64,000 bases of DNA from Phycicoccus sp. HDW14 (lineage in GTDB: Bacteria; Actinomycetota; Actinomycetes; Actinomycetales; Dermatophilaceae): the NCBI RefSeq assembly GCF_011383005.1, contig NZ_CP049935.1:2418001-2482000 (forward strand), read 5' to 3'. A model generated the notes under the pieces. The model was not told the DNA's origin. It saw nothing but the letters and a program-made list of their open reading frames with translations, and made no database searches. Positions 37,116 through 48,740 of the stretch are shown here, one piece after another. Numbering within the stretch: position 1 is the stretch's first letter; each line of letters starts with the position of its first letter. The position numbers and the translations under genes were made by a program.

Positions 37116-37876
37116 GCACCGCGGCCCTCGCCCGGTTCGACGACCTGCCGGCCATCGACCTCGACGAGCTCGTCGCGACGAGCGGCCTGCTGACCCGCGT
37201 CGACCGGAAGTACGTGCTCTCCACGGTCGAGGCGACGATGCTCACCGACCTCGCGCCGGCGGGCACCCGGGTCCTCGAGATCGACGGGCACCGCACCCTC
37301 GGCTACACGACCCGCTACCTCGACACGGAGGACCTGCTGACCTACCACCTGGCGGCCCACCGCCGTCGCCGCCGGTTCAAGGTCCGCAGCCGCCGGTACG
37401 ACCTCGGCGGGGAGTCCTACCTCGAGGTCAAGACCCGTGCCCAGGACCACACGGTCAAGACCCGGCTCGAGGGCGACCACCTGTGGCACGACCGGATGGA
37501 CTCCGCCGGACGGCAGTTCGTCACCGAGGCGCTCGTCGCGTCGTCCATCGACGCCGACGTCGTCCCCGACCTCGCGCCGACCCTCGACATCCGCTACGAC
37601 CGCACGACGCTGCACCTCGCCGACGACGGCACCCGCGTCACGGTCGACCGGGCCCTGAGGTGGGAGCGCCCCGACGGGCTCCGGCTCGAACGACCCGACC
37701 TCGTCGTCGTCGAGACCAAGAGCCCCGGGCGGGCGTCCTCCCTCGACCGCGTCCTCTGGTCGCTCGGCCACCGTCCCCGGCGGATGAGCAAGTACGCCAC
37801 CGGCCTGGCCGCGCTCGACCCCGCCCTGCCCGCCAACCGTTGGGCGCGCACCCTGCGCGACCACGTCCGTCCCTGA
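37112..37876 (+). CDS. VTC domain protein (polyphosphate polymerase-like)
   Basis: 254 aa, CYTH/VTC superfamily tunnel fold. Basic and acidic residues expected along the tunnel are visible: TRVDRKYVL, RRRRRFKVRSRRY, YLEVKTR, DIRYDRTTLH, LVVVETKSPG and RMSKYATGLA. In yeast, Vtc4 uses this fold to make polyphosphate from ATP; bacterial homologues are not well tested. Translationally coupled to DUF4956 and followed 10 bases later by a beta-helix lipoprotein, so it likely works at the membrane's inner face. Confidence 0.87.
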   Translation: MSTAALARFDDLPAIDLDELVATSGLLTRVDRKYVLSTVEATMLTDLAPAGTRVLEIDGHRTLGYTTRYLDTEDLLTYHLAAHRRRRRFKVRSRRYDLGGESYLEVKTRAQDHTVKTRLEGDHLWHDRMDSAGRQFVTEALVASSIDADVVPDLAPTLDIRYDRTTLHLADDGTRVTVDRALRWERPDGLRLERPDLVVVETKSPGRASSLDRVLWSLGHRPRRMSKYATGLAALDPALPANRWARTLRDHVRP

Positions 37877-37886
37877 GGAGACCACG

Positions 37887-39497
37887 ATGAAGCTCACCAA
37901 GGCCCGGGCCGCCGTCACGGCCGCCCTGCTCGCCGCCACCCTCGCCGGCTGCGGTGTCGCCGGAGCCGTCACCGGCGCCTCCGTCGACGACAGCAGCACG
38001 ACGACCACCGCGACCGCGACCCCCGGCGCCTCCGTCGAGGCGGTGCTCGCCGCGAACCAGGAGTCGCACGCCGAGGCCGACGACGGCACGTACGACGCCT
38101 CGAGCGCCGTCACCGTGACCCTCTCCGGGTCGAGTGCGACCGCCTCCGGTGACGGGGTGAGCGTCAAGGACTCCACGGTGACGATCACCGCGCCCGGCAC
38201 CTACGTGCTGACCGGGACGCTCGCCGGTCAGGTCGTCGTCGACTCATCCGTCGAGGGGAAGGTCCAGCTCGTCCTCGACGACGCGCACGTCACCTCCTCG
38301 ACCGGCCCGGCCGTCTCGGTGACGGCCGCCGACGAGGTCGTTGTCGTCCTCGCCGACGGGTCGACGAACACCCTCGAGGACGGGTCCGGCTACGGGGACG
38401 GCGAGGGCGAGCCCAACGCGGCCCTCTACTCCGCCGCCGACCTGACCATCGCCGGCACCGGGTCGCTCACCGTCACCGGCAACAGCAACGACGGCATCGG
38501 CTCGCAGGACGGGCTGGTCATCCTCTCCGGCACGGTCACGGTCACCGCCGTCGACGACGCCGTCCGCGGGAAGGACTACGTGCGCGTCGAGGGCGGCATC
38601 CTCACGGCGACCGCCGGCGGCGACGCCCTGAAGTCCGACAACGCCGAGGAGGGCGACCGCGGGTACGTCGTGGTGCTCGGCGGCACCGTGAAGCTGACCG
38701 CGGGCGACGACGGCATCCAGGCCGCGACCGACGCGGCGATCGGGGGCGGCACGACGACGATCACGGCCGAGGGCGACGGCATCCACGGCGACGTCAGCGC
38801 CACGGTGGGCGGCGGCACGACGACGGTCACGAAGTCGAGCGAGGGCCTCGAGGGCAAGGTCGTCACCGTCTCCGGCGGCAGCATCGACATCACGAGCTCG
38901 GACGACGCGGTGAACGCGACCGACGGCTCCAGCTCCGGTGGGGGCATGGGTGGTGGCGGGAACTCGTCGCAGGACGGTGTCTCCGTGACGATCAGCGGCG
39001 GCACGCTCGTCGTCGACGCCGAGGGCGACGGCCTGGACTCCAACGGGTCGATGTCCATCACCGGCGGCACCATCGTCGTCAGCGGCCCGACCGCGAGCGG
39101 CAACGGCGCGCTCGACACCAACGGCGGTCTGACGATCACCGGCGGCACGCTGCTCGCGGCAGGCTCCTCCGGGATGGCCGAGGCGCCGTCGACCGACTCC
39201 GAGCAGGGCTGGGTGTCGGCGACCTTCGACTCCGGGTACGCCGAGGGCACCGTCGTGCAGGTGGTGCAGGACGGCAAGGTCATCGCGTCCTTCACCGCGA
39301 GCAAGACCTTCTCGTCGGTGGTGTTCTCGTCCTCGGCCATCACCTCGGGCGAGACCTACGAGATCTGGGTCGACGGCACGCCGTCCGGGACGGCGGTCGG
39401 CGGGCTCACGCTCGGCGGCTCCACCGACGGCGGGTCGAAGCTCGGGACGGTGACGGCCGACGTGCACACCGGCGGCCAGGGCGGCCCCGGCCACTGA
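37887..39497 (+). CDS. Beta-helix carbohydrate-binding-type lipoprotein (Cthe_2159/DUF4353-like)
   Basis: 536 aa. Signal with lipobox LAGC (Cys about residue 22), then a Thr/Ser linker. The body is a repeating right-handed beta-helix: coils recur about every 20-25 residues with acidic turn motifs DDAVRGKD, GDALKSDN, GDDGIQAATD, GDGIHGDVS, DDAVNATD, GDGLDSNG. Such Asp clusters bind Ca2+ in the Clostridium thermocellum Cthe_2159 family, which binds cellulose and acidic sugars. Gly-rich loop near residue 355 and Gly/His tail. Intact frame; third gene of the DUF4956-VTC run. Confidence 0.88.
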   Translation: MKLTKARAAVTAALLAATLAGCGVAGAVTGASVDDSSTTTTATATPGASVEAVLAANQESHAEADDGTYDASSAVTVTLSGSSATASGDGVSVKDSTVTITAPGTYVLTGTLAGQVVVDSSVEGKVQLVLDDAHVTSSTGPAVSVTAADEVVVVLADGSTNTLEDGSGYGDGEGEPNAALYSAADLTIAGTGSLTVTGNSNDGIGSQDGLVILSGTVTVTAVDDAVRGKDYVRVEGGILTATAGGDALKSDNAEEGDRGYVVVLGGTVKLTAGDDGIQAATDAAIGGGTTTITAEGDGIHGDVSATVGGGTTTVTKSSEGLEGKVVTVSGGSIDITSSDDAVNATDGSSSGGGMGGGGNSSQDGVSVTISGGTLVVDAEGDGLDSNGSMSITGGTIVVSGPTASGNGALDTNGGLTITGGTLLAAGSSGMAEAPSTDSEQGWVSATFDSGYAEGTVVQVVQDGKVIASFTASKTFSSVVFSSSAITSGETYEIWVDGTPSGTAVGGLTLGGSTDGGSKLGTVTADVHTGGQGGPGH

Positions 39498-39507
39498 CCC
39501 GCTGCCC

Positions 39508-39580
39508 GACCCCGTCGAGAGTACGGAACACGCCGTCTGCACCACCCTGCAGGCGGCGTGTCCCGTACCTTCGACGGGTC
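39508..39580. repeat. Large imperfect palindrome after the beta-helix gene
   Basis: Arms of 33-34 bases (39508-39541 and 39548-39580) pair except for one bulged C and four mismatches; centre 6 nt. Begins 10 bases past the stop of the beta-helix gene, so it can act as a terminator, but it is much longer than usual. Confidence 0.75.
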
Positions 39581-39640
39581 CTCCCCCGGGGGCCCGAACG
39601 GGTCTGCCCCGCAGCCGGAGCGGCGAGTACGTTCGAGGGC

Positions 39641-40855
39641 ATGGACGCGCACCTGCTCGGACGCCTGGCGACCGCCTACCGCGATCTGCACTCACACCCC
39701 GAGCTGTCCGGTCAGGAGGTCAGGACGGCCGGTGTCGCAGCGACCTGGCTGCGGGAGAACGGGTTCGACGTCACCGAGGGGGTCGGTGGCACCGGGGTCG
39801 TCGGGGTGCTGCGGCGCGGCGAGGGGCCCTGCGTGCTGCTCCGGGCCGACATGGACGCCCTCCCCGTGCAGGAGGCCACGGGGCTCCCCCACGCCAGCAC
39901 CGTCGACGGTGTCATGCACGCCTGCGGGCACGACGTCCACGTCACCTGCCTGGTCGGTGCCGCCGCCACGCTGGCCGCCGACCCCGGCTGGTCGGGGACC
40001 CTCGTCTGCCTGTTCCAGCCCGCCGAGGAGACCGCGAGCGGCGCCCGCGCGATGGTCGCCGACCGGCTCGCCGAGCTCGTGCCCCGCCCCGACGTCGTCC
40101 TCGGGCAGCACGTGGCCCCGCTCCCGGCCGGCAGCCTGGGCCTGCGCACCGGGCCCGCGTTCGCGGCCACCGACTCGCTGCGGGTGACCCTGTGGGGCCG
40201 CGGCGGGCACGGCTCGCGACCGGAGACGACCGTGGACCCGGTCGTCATGGCCGCCGCGACCGCGCTGCGCCTCCAGGGCGTCGTGGCGCGCGAGGTCGCG
40301 GGCACCGAGACGGCCGTCCTCACCGTCGGCGCGCTCAACGCCGGCACCGCGCCGAACATCATCGCGGACCGCGCCGAGCTGCTCGTCAACATCCGCAGCT
40401 CCGACGAGGCCGTGCGGCAGCGGGTGCTCGGCGCCGTCGAGCGGATCGTCCGGGCCGAGGCGCAGGCCTCGGGCGCACCCCGGGAGCCCGGGGTCGAGCG
40501 CATCGAGTCCGCGCCGGCGGTGCTCAACGACCCGGCCGCCACCGACGTGGTGCGCCGCGCCCTCGGCGCCGTCGTGGGGGCCGCCCGGGTCGTCGAGCCA
40601 GGCCCGGTCACCGGCAGCGAGGACGTGGGCGTCATCGCCGAAGGGTTGGGGGCACCGCTGGTCTTCTGGCTGCTCGGCGGGGCCGACCCGGCGGCGTTCG
40701 CCGGGGCCGCCTCGACCGAGGACGTCGTGCGGGTGGTCGCCGGCCTGCCCTCGAACCACTCTCCGCACTTCGCCCCGGTGGAGGACCCGACGCTGGCGGT
40801 GGGGGTGCAGGCCCTCGTCGCGGCCGCCCGGGCCTGGCTGGCGCCCACCGCCTGA
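39641..40855 (+). CDS. M20 family amidohydrolase (hippurate hydrolase/IAA-amino acid hydrolase-like)
   Basis: 404 aa. Metal ligands seen in MHACGHDVHVT, FQPAEETASGA and the late SNHSPHFAP; lid domain contains GRGGHGSRPE. M20D peptidases hydrolyse N-acyl amino acids such as hippurate or N-acetyl-diaminopimelate; the exact substrate is unknown. TACGTT at 39628-39633 lies 7 nt before ATG 39641, a leaderless-type start. Confidence 0.92.
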   Translation: MDAHLLGRLATAYRDLHSHPELSGQEVRTAGVAATWLRENGFDVTEGVGGTGVVGVLRRGEGPCVLLRADMDALPVQEATGLPHASTVDGVMHACGHDVHVTCLVGAAATLAADPGWSGTLVCLFQPAEETASGARAMVADRLAELVPRPDVVLGQHVAPLPAGSLGLRTGPAFAATDSLRVTLWGRGGHGSRPETTVDPVVMAAATALRLQGVVAREVAGTETAVLTVGALNAGTAPNIIADRAELLVNIRSSDEAVRQRVLGAVERIVRAEAQASGAPREPGVERIESAPAVLNDPAATDVVRRALGAVVGAARVVEPGPVTGSEDVGVIAEGLGAPLVFWLLGGADPAAFAGAASTEDVVRVVAGLPSNHSPHFAPVEDPTLAVGVQALVAAARAWLAPTA

Positions 40856-40866
40856 GGCCCCCGGCG

Positions 40867-42894
40867 TCAGAGGCGGGCGGCGACCTCGGTGCCCTGACGG
40901 ATGGCGCGCTTGGCGTCGAGCTCGGCGGCGACGTCGGCGCCCCCGACCACGTGCACCCGGATGCCGTGCTCGGCCAGCGGCTCGGCGAGCCCCCGCACCG
41001 ACTCCTGCCCGGCGCAGACGACGACCGTGTCGCAGGCGATGACGCGCCGCTCGGCACCGTCCTCGCCGAGCGTCACGTGCAGCCCCTCGTCGTCGATGCG
41101 CTCGTACGCGTGGACGCCGGTGACCTGCTCGACCCCCTTGGCGCGCAGCGAGGCCCGGTGCACCCACCCGGTCGTCTTGCCGAGCCCCCTGCCGATCGAG
41201 GTGGCCTTGCGCTGGAGCAGCACGACCTCGCGCGGGCTGGCCTCCGGCACCGGCGGCACGAGACCGCCCCGGGTCTCGGCCGGGTCGCCGACGCCCCACT
41301 CGTGGCGCCAGGCGTCCGCGTCGAGGGTCGGTGACCGGTCGGTCGTGAGGAACTCGCAGACGTCGACCCCGACACCTCCCGCGCCGATGACCGCCACGCG
41401 GCGACCGGCCGTGCGCTCGCCCCGCACGAGCTGGTCGTAGGTCATGACCATCGGGTGCTCGACGCCGGGGATGTTGGGCAGCCGCGGCGCCACGCCGGTC
41501 GCGACGACGACCTCGTCGACGCCGGCCGCGACGAGCCCGTCGACGTCGGCCCGCTCCCCCAGCCGCACGGTGACCCCGAGCACCTCGAGCCGCCGCGTGA
41601 AGTAGCGGATGGTCTCGGAGAACTCCTCCTTGCCGGGGATGCGCATCGCGATGTCGAACTGGCCGCCGAGGTGGTCGCGCGCCTCGACGAGCTCCACCTC
41701 GTGCCCGCGCTCGGCGGCGGTGACGGCAGCGGCCATCCCCGCCGGCCCTCCCCCGACGACGACGACCTTGCGGCGCACCGGGGCCCGGCCGATGACCAGC
41801 TCGATCTCGCGGCCGGCGCGGGGGTTGACCATGCAGGTCGCGGCCTTCTTGACGAAGGTGTGGTCGAGGCAGGCCTGGTTGCAGGCGATGCACGTGTTGA
41901 TCTCGTCCGAGCGCCCCTCGGCGGCCTTGCGGACGAACTCCGGGTCGGCGAGGAACGGGCGGGCCATCGACACGAGGTCGGCGCCACCGGCCAGCACCGA
42001 CTCGGCGACGTCGGGGGTGTTGATCCGGTTCGTGGCGACGACCGGCAACGCCACGTGCTCCTTGAGCCGGGCGGCGTAGCCGGTGAACGCGGCGCGGGGC
42101 ACCGACGTGACGATGGTCGGCACGCGCGCCTCGTGCCACCCGATGCCGAGGTTGAGGATGCTCGCGCCGGCGGCCTCGACCTCGCGCGCCAGGGCCGTCA
42201 CCTCGTCCCAGGTCTGGCCGTCCTCGACGAGGTCGAGCACCGAGATGCGGTAGACGAGGAGGAAGTCCGGGCCGGTGGCCTCGCGGACGGCCCGCACGAC
42301 CTCGACGGCGAAGCGCCGGCGGTTCTCGGGCGTCCCGCCCCAGCGGTCCGTGCGCCGGTTCGTGCGGGGCGCGAGGAACTGGTTGAGGAGGTAGCCCTCG
42401 GAGCCCATGACCTCGACGCCGTCGTAGCCGGCCTCCTGCGCGAGCCGGGCCGCCCGGGCAAAGGCTCGCACCTGACGACGGACTCCCTTGTCGGACAACG
42501 CCCGTGGCCGGAACTTGCTGATCGGGCTCTTGACCGCCGACGGCGCCACGCACCAGGGCGTGAACGCGTACCGGCCGGCGTGCAGCAGCTGGAGGGCGAT
42601 GCGGCCGCCCTCGGCGTGCACGGCCTCGGTGACGAGGCGGTGACGGGCCAGCTCGCGCCGCGAGGTCAGCTTCGAGGCGCCCGGGTACAGCGTCCCCTCG
42701 ACGTTCGGCGCGAACCCACCGGTGACGATGAGCGCCGCCCCGCCCCGGGCCCGTTCGGCGAGGTAGGCGGCGAGCTTCGGGAAGTCCTTCGCGCGGTCCT
42801 CGAGCCCGGTGTGCATCGACCCCATGACGACCCGGTTGGGCAGCGTCAGGTGGCCGAGGTCGAGCGGGGCGAGCAGGTGCGGGTGGTCGCTCAT
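40867..42894 (-). CDS. fadH: NADPH-dependent 2,4-dienoyl-CoA reductase
   Basis: Reduces 2,4-dienoyl-CoA in beta-oxidation of unsaturated fatty acids. 675 aa. N-terminal old-yellow-enzyme FMN barrel (1-335; DLGHLTLPNRVVMGSMHTG). A 4Fe-4S site has Cys spacing C-x2-C-x3-C-x11-C in CIACNQACLDH...CMVNP. C-terminal FAD/NADPH domains show VVVVGGGPAGMAAAVTA and VAVIGAGGVGVDVCEFL. Intact. A thiolase occurs at 47088. Confidence 0.95.
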   Translation of the reverse strand: MSDHPHLLAPLDLGHLTLPNRVVMGSMHTGLEDRAKDFPKLAAYLAERARGGAALIVTGGFAPNVEGTLYPGASKLTSRRELARHRLVTEAVHAEGGRIALQLLHAGRYAFTPWCVAPSAVKSPISKFRPRALSDKGVRRQVRAFARAARLAQEAGYDGVEVMGSEGYLLNQFLAPRTNRRTDRWGGTPENRRRFAVEVVRAVREATGPDFLLVYRISVLDLVEDGQTWDEVTALAREVEAAGASILNLGIGWHEARVPTIVTSVPRAAFTGYAARLKEHVALPVVATNRINTPDVAESVLAGGADLVSMARPFLADPEFVRKAAEGRSDEINTCIACNQACLDHTFVKKAATCMVNPRAGREIELVIGRAPVRRKVVVVGGGPAGMAAAVTAAERGHEVELVEARDHLGGQFDIAMRIPGKEEFSETIRYFTRRLEVLGVTVRLGERADVDGLVAAGVDEVVVATGVAPRLPNIPGVEHPMVMTYDQLVRGERTAGRRVAVIGAGGVGVDVCEFLTTDRSPTLDADAWRHEWGVGDPAETRGGLVPPVPEASPREVVLLQRKATSIGRGLGKTTGWVHRASLRAKGVEQVTGVHAYERIDDEGLHVTLGEDGAERRVIACDTVVVCAGQESVRGLAEPLAEHGIRVHVVGGADVAAELDAKRAIRQGTEVAARL

Positions 42895-42952
42895 CGGGCC
42901 TTCCTCGTCGGGCGCCGGTGCCCGGCGCGCTCCCGGCGAGCGGGTCGCGCCG

Positions 42953-43432
42953 TCAGCGGCGGCGGCGCCACCAGCGGCGCCTCGGGCGAGCCTCTCCCGA
43001 AGTTACCGGCGGGTCAACATCGGCCGCCTGTGAGGCTGCTCGCAGGGCGCGCCACCCCTCGACGAGCTCGTCGACGTCGACGGTCGGGGCGAGCAGCGGC
43101 GGCAGGTGGGACTCGGGCGGGCGCAGCCGGTCACGGCGCACCCGGCGGTTGAAGTCCTCGAGGACGGCGCGCACCGACTCCTCGGTGCGCAGGTCGGCGA
43201 GGCTCTCGGGGAAGGTCGCCGCCTCCTTGCGCAGCGCGACGGCCGGCGGGAGCGCCCCGGTGAAGTCCAGCTGCTCGCGCTCGACGAGCTGGCGGACCCA
43301 CCACATCGGGTCGTCGGTGTTCTCGACGCGCAGCGGCTTGCCGGCCCCGGGCAGGTCGTCGAACTCGCCGCGCTCCTGGGCCTCGCGGATCGCCCGCTCG
43401 ACGGGCGACTCGTAGCGGGGACGCTCCACCAT
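42953..43432 (-). CDS. DUF1992 (DnaJ-homologue subfamily C28-type) protein
   Basis: 159 aa. N-terminal hallmark RAIREAQERGEFDDLPGAGKPL, then a helical middle with VLEDFNRRVRRDRLRPPE and a very basic C-terminus. The family is widely conserved, lacks a J domain in bacteria and has no established role. Lies upstream of fadH on the same strand with a 58-base gap. Confidence 0.88.
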   Translation of the reverse strand: MVERPRYESPVERAIREAQERGEFDDLPGAGKPLRVENTDDPMWWVRQLVEREQLDFTGALPPAVALRKEAATFPESLADLRTEESVRAVLEDFNRRVRRDRLRPPESHLPPLLAPTVDVDELVEGWRALRAASQAADVDPPVTSGEARPRRRWWRRRR

Positions 43433-43477
43433 GCCCTCAGTCTCACCCGAAGGTGTCGTGCACAGGCCGATCGGAGC

Positions 43478-44863
<1,386 letters not shown>

Positions 44864-44906
44864 CCTGTCACGTCCGGCGGGACCGTCCGCCCCGGGCGCG
44901 GGCCCG

Positions 44907-45289
44907 TCAGCGGGCGAGGCGGGCGGTGAAGCGCCCGGCGTCGACGACGACCCGCCCGACCGTGCCACGGCCCACCACGGAGCCGTCCGGGGTGGTGGCC
45001 ACGACGTCGAACGCCAGTCGGCGACCGTCGACGCGGGCCAGCTCGGCGCGCACCGTGACGACGTCGGCGACGGCGCTCGCCGCGAGGTGCTCGAGGACGA
45101 CCCGGGTGCCGACGCTCGTCGCGCCCTCGTCGAGCGCACCCTCGAGCGCCGCGACGGTGGCCGCCTCGGCCCAGGCGAGCAGCCGGGGCGTGCCGAGCAC
45201 GGGAGGTCGCCCGACCCGAGGGCGGCGGCGGTGTCGTCGGCGGTCACGGTGCGCGCGACCTCGGCCGAACGTCCCGGGCGCAGGTCCAT
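44907..45289 (-). CDS. Hotdog thioesterase, FlK-like (frameshifted)
   Basis: 127 aa corrected from ATG 45289. N-terminus MDLRPGRSAEVARTVTADDTA; catalytic-type segment LGTPRLLAWAEAATVAALEG, then GTRVVLEHLAAS. One missing base in the G3 run 45201-45203 joins the halves at GSGDLP. Resembles the fluoroacetyl-CoA thioesterase group. Divergent from the GDSL gene. Confidence 0.85.
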
Positions 45290-45386
45290 CCGGCCAGCGT
45301 AGGTGGGTGCCGTGCGAATCCGGAGCCGGGCGTCGGTGCACGGCGTTACCGTGGACGTCCGACCCGAGGAGGAGGAGCCACCACCG

Positions 45387-46459
45387 ATGGGACGCGCACG
45401 CCGGGCCCGCAGGATCGCCGCCACCGCCGCATACGGCGGCGGCGGTGTCGCCGCGGCCGGAGCCGCCCTCGGGGCGCTGGGCTACGGGGTCATCAAGGCC
45501 GAGGCCGCCTTGGCCCGCCGGGTCATCGGTACCCCCTTCGACAACTCCCCCGACGACAACGGCACGTACGGCGCCGGGCGGGGCGAGCCGTGGGAGGTCG
45601 TCGTCATCGGAGACTCCTCCGCCGCCGGGATGGGTGCCGACCACCCGCACGAGACGGTCGGGGCGATCGTCGCGAACGGCGTGGCCGCACTCACCGGGCG
45701 GCCGGTGCGCCTCACGAACCGGGCCGTCGTCGGCGCCGAGTCCAGCGACCTCGAGCGCCAGCTGGCCAACGCCCTCGAGGACGTCATGCGCCCCGACGTC
45801 GTCCTCGTGATGGTCGGCGCCAACGACGTCACCCATCGCATCGAGCGCACGGCCGCCGTGCGACACCTCGAGCAGACCGTGCGGCGCATCCGGGCCCTCG
45901 GCAGCGAGGTCGTCGTCGGCACCTGCCCCGACCTCGGCACCATCGAGCCCATCCAGCAGCCGCTGCGCTCGCTCATGAAGCGCTGGTCGCGCGACCTCGC
46001 CGCGGCCCAGACCGTCGCCGTCGTCGAGTCCGGCGGGCGCACCGTCTCGCTCGGCGACCTGCTCGGGCCCGAGTTCGCCGAGTCGCCCCGCGAGATGTTC
46101 AGCCGCGACCAGTTCCACCCCTCGGCGGCGGGGTACGCCCGGGCCGCCGCCGCCCTGCTCCCCAGCGTCTGCGCCGCCCTGCGCGTGTGGGGCGCCGACA
46201 CCCACGACCGCGCCCCCGAACCGCGGCGCGGCGAGGGCGTCGGGCCGGTGGCCGTCGCCGCGGGCCAGGCCGTCCGCGAGGCCGGCACCGAGGTCGCGCC
46301 CACCGAGATCGCCGGCCAGGACCGCGGTCCCCGCGGGCGCTGGGCCGTGCTGCTGCGCCGGCGGCCCGGGCCCGTCGGCCCGGCCGCCAACCCCGTCGAC
46401 GACGCGCCGGCCGACGGCGCGGGGCCTCCGGCGACGAGCACCGCACCCCGACGGGCTGA
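45387..46459 (+). CDS. SGNH/GDSL hydrolase with N-terminal anchor (frameshift near end)
   Basis: 357 aa corrected. N-terminal Arg-rich start and hydrophobic Gly/Ala helix (~10-40) as signal/anchor. Catalytic Ser block EVVVIGDSSAAGMGAD, Asn block VMVGANDVTHRIE, and His block SRDQFHPSAAGYARAA give the SGNH triad. C-terminal Arg/Pro/Ala tail of ~90 residues is variable. In the given frame the gene runs past 46459; one missing C in the C4 run 46446-46449 gives a stop there, before RidA on the other strand. Confidence 0.9.
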
Positions 46460-46489
46460 GGCCCGGCGGGTCCGGGCGGGCCGGAGGGC

Positions 46490-46882
46490 TCAGGCCTCGG
46501 GGACGACCGCGTCGACCTCGACCTCGACGAGCCAGCGGGCGTCGAGCAGGCCGGCGACGAGCACCATCGTGCTCGCGGGCCGGATGTCGCCGAAGATCTC
46601 GCCGTGCACCGCGGAGACCGCGTCGACGACGTCGAGGTCGGTGACGAAGTGCCGGGTGCGGATGACGTCCTCGGGCGTGCCGCCGAGCTCGGCGAGCGCC
46701 CCGAGCGCGATCTCCCAGCAGCGCCGGGCCTGCTCGCCGGGGTCCTTGGGGACCTGCCCGCCCGGTCCGATCGGTGCCGTGCCGGAGACGGCGACGTGCT
46801 GGCCGACGCGGACCGCGCGGGCGAACCCGACCGACCCCTCGTACGGCGACCCTGACGATGCCCGGCTGCGCGTGGTGTCCAT
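46490..46882 (-). CDS. RidA family protein
   Basis: 130 aa from ATG 46882. RidA proteins hydrolyse reactive enamine/imine intermediates. Family features: VGQHVAVSGTAPIG, TRHFVTDLDVVDAV and the C-terminal ASTMVLVAGLLDARWLVEVEVDAV in two parts (PASTMVLVAGL, LVEVEVDAVV). The Arg of the active site is not certain in this subgroup, so it may be one of the Rid1-7 non-deaminase forms. Confidence 0.88.
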   Translation of the reverse strand: MDTTRSRASSGSPYEGSVGFARAVRVGQHVAVSGTAPIGPGGQVPKDPGEQARRCWEIALGALAELGGTPEDVIRTRHFVTDLDVVDAVSAVHGEIFGDIRPASTMVLVAGLLDARWLVEVEVDAVVPEA

Positions 46883-47000
46883 GAGGTCATCCTGTCCCTG
46901 TCGGGCGCGCGGCACGACCCCTCGCGGACCGCGACCCGGGCCGTGCGGGCGAGACACAGCCCACAGGGGGCAGGAGGTTCCCAGCACCCGGGCGAGCGCC

Positions 47001-47040
47001 TAGGCTGGCAGATCCCGCGGTGAGCGCTCGCTTACCGCGG
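47001..47040 (+). promoter_or_regulatory. Thiolase promoter with large operator palindrome
   Basis: TAGGCT -10 box at 47001-47006, then a 26-bp near-perfect palindrome at 47015-47040 with form CCGCGGT-n-AGCG-nn-CGCT-n-ACCGCGG. Its position at or just after the expected transcription start would block the polymerase. Typical of TetR-type fatty-acid regulators; the regulator gene is not seen here. Confidence 0.72.
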
Positions 47041-47087
47041 CCGGGCGGCGCGGGGCGCCGTCCACCGACCACCGCCAGGAGGACCCC

Positions 47088-48311
<1,224 letters not shown>

Positions 48312-48326
48312 CGCCCCCGCACCACG

Positions 48327-48395
48327 ACTGATTGCCCAGAACCCACCTCGGAGGCGGCTCCAGACCCCCTCTCAGGTGGGTTCTGGGCAATCAGT
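48327..48395. terminator. Perfect 22-bp inverted repeat between convergent genes
   Basis: Arms 48327-48348 and 48374-48395 are exact complements (core ATTGCCCAGAACCCACCT) with a 25-nt spacer. Placed between the stops of the thiolase and the minus-strand 113-aa ORF, so a bidirectional terminator. Much less GC-rich than the surroundings. Confidence 0.8.
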
Positions 48396-48398
48396 GGG

Positions 48399-48740
48399 TC
48401 AGGGGAGGGCGCGGCGGAGGGCGGTCAGCTGCTCGGTGAGCGCCGGGCCGTCGACGGCGCCGGTGGCGCAGGCGTCCCAGACGACGACGGCCAGCTGGTC
48501 GACCAGGGCTGCCGGGCCGAGGTCGGGCACCGGGGTGTCGGGGGCCGTGCGGGCGGCGAGGGCCTCGACGACCTCCCGGACGGCGGGGGCGGCTGCCTCG
48601 GCGCGGGCCAGCGGCAGCTCGGACCAGCGCCGGCGGATGCGCTCGAGCTCGCCCCGGGCCGCCTCGGGCACCGGGTCGACAGACGGCGGCGCCGGGGCGG
48701 GTTCCCCCGCCCCGGCGCCGGCCGGTCGTGCGTCGGTCAC
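48399..48740 (-). CDS. Conserved small hypothetical after BI-1 protein
   Basis: 113 aa from GTG 48740, overlapping the BI-1 stop by 4 bases. N-terminal Ala/Pro-rich region, then an alpha-helical Ala/Leu/Arg-rich body (ELERIRRRWSELPLARAEA). No recognised domain; coupled to BI-1. Confidence 0.7.
   Translation of the reverse strand: MTDARPAGAGAGEPAPAPPSVDPVPEAARGELERIRRRWSELPLARAEAAAPAVREVVEALAARTAPDTPVPDLGPAALVDQLAVVVWDACATGAVDGPALTEQLTALRRALP

Noticed and set aside
45303..45386. Upstream extension of the GDSL protein
   Set aside because: The open frame continues left, but a good AGGAGG ribosome site sits just before ATG 45387 and the extension lacks signal-like sequence.
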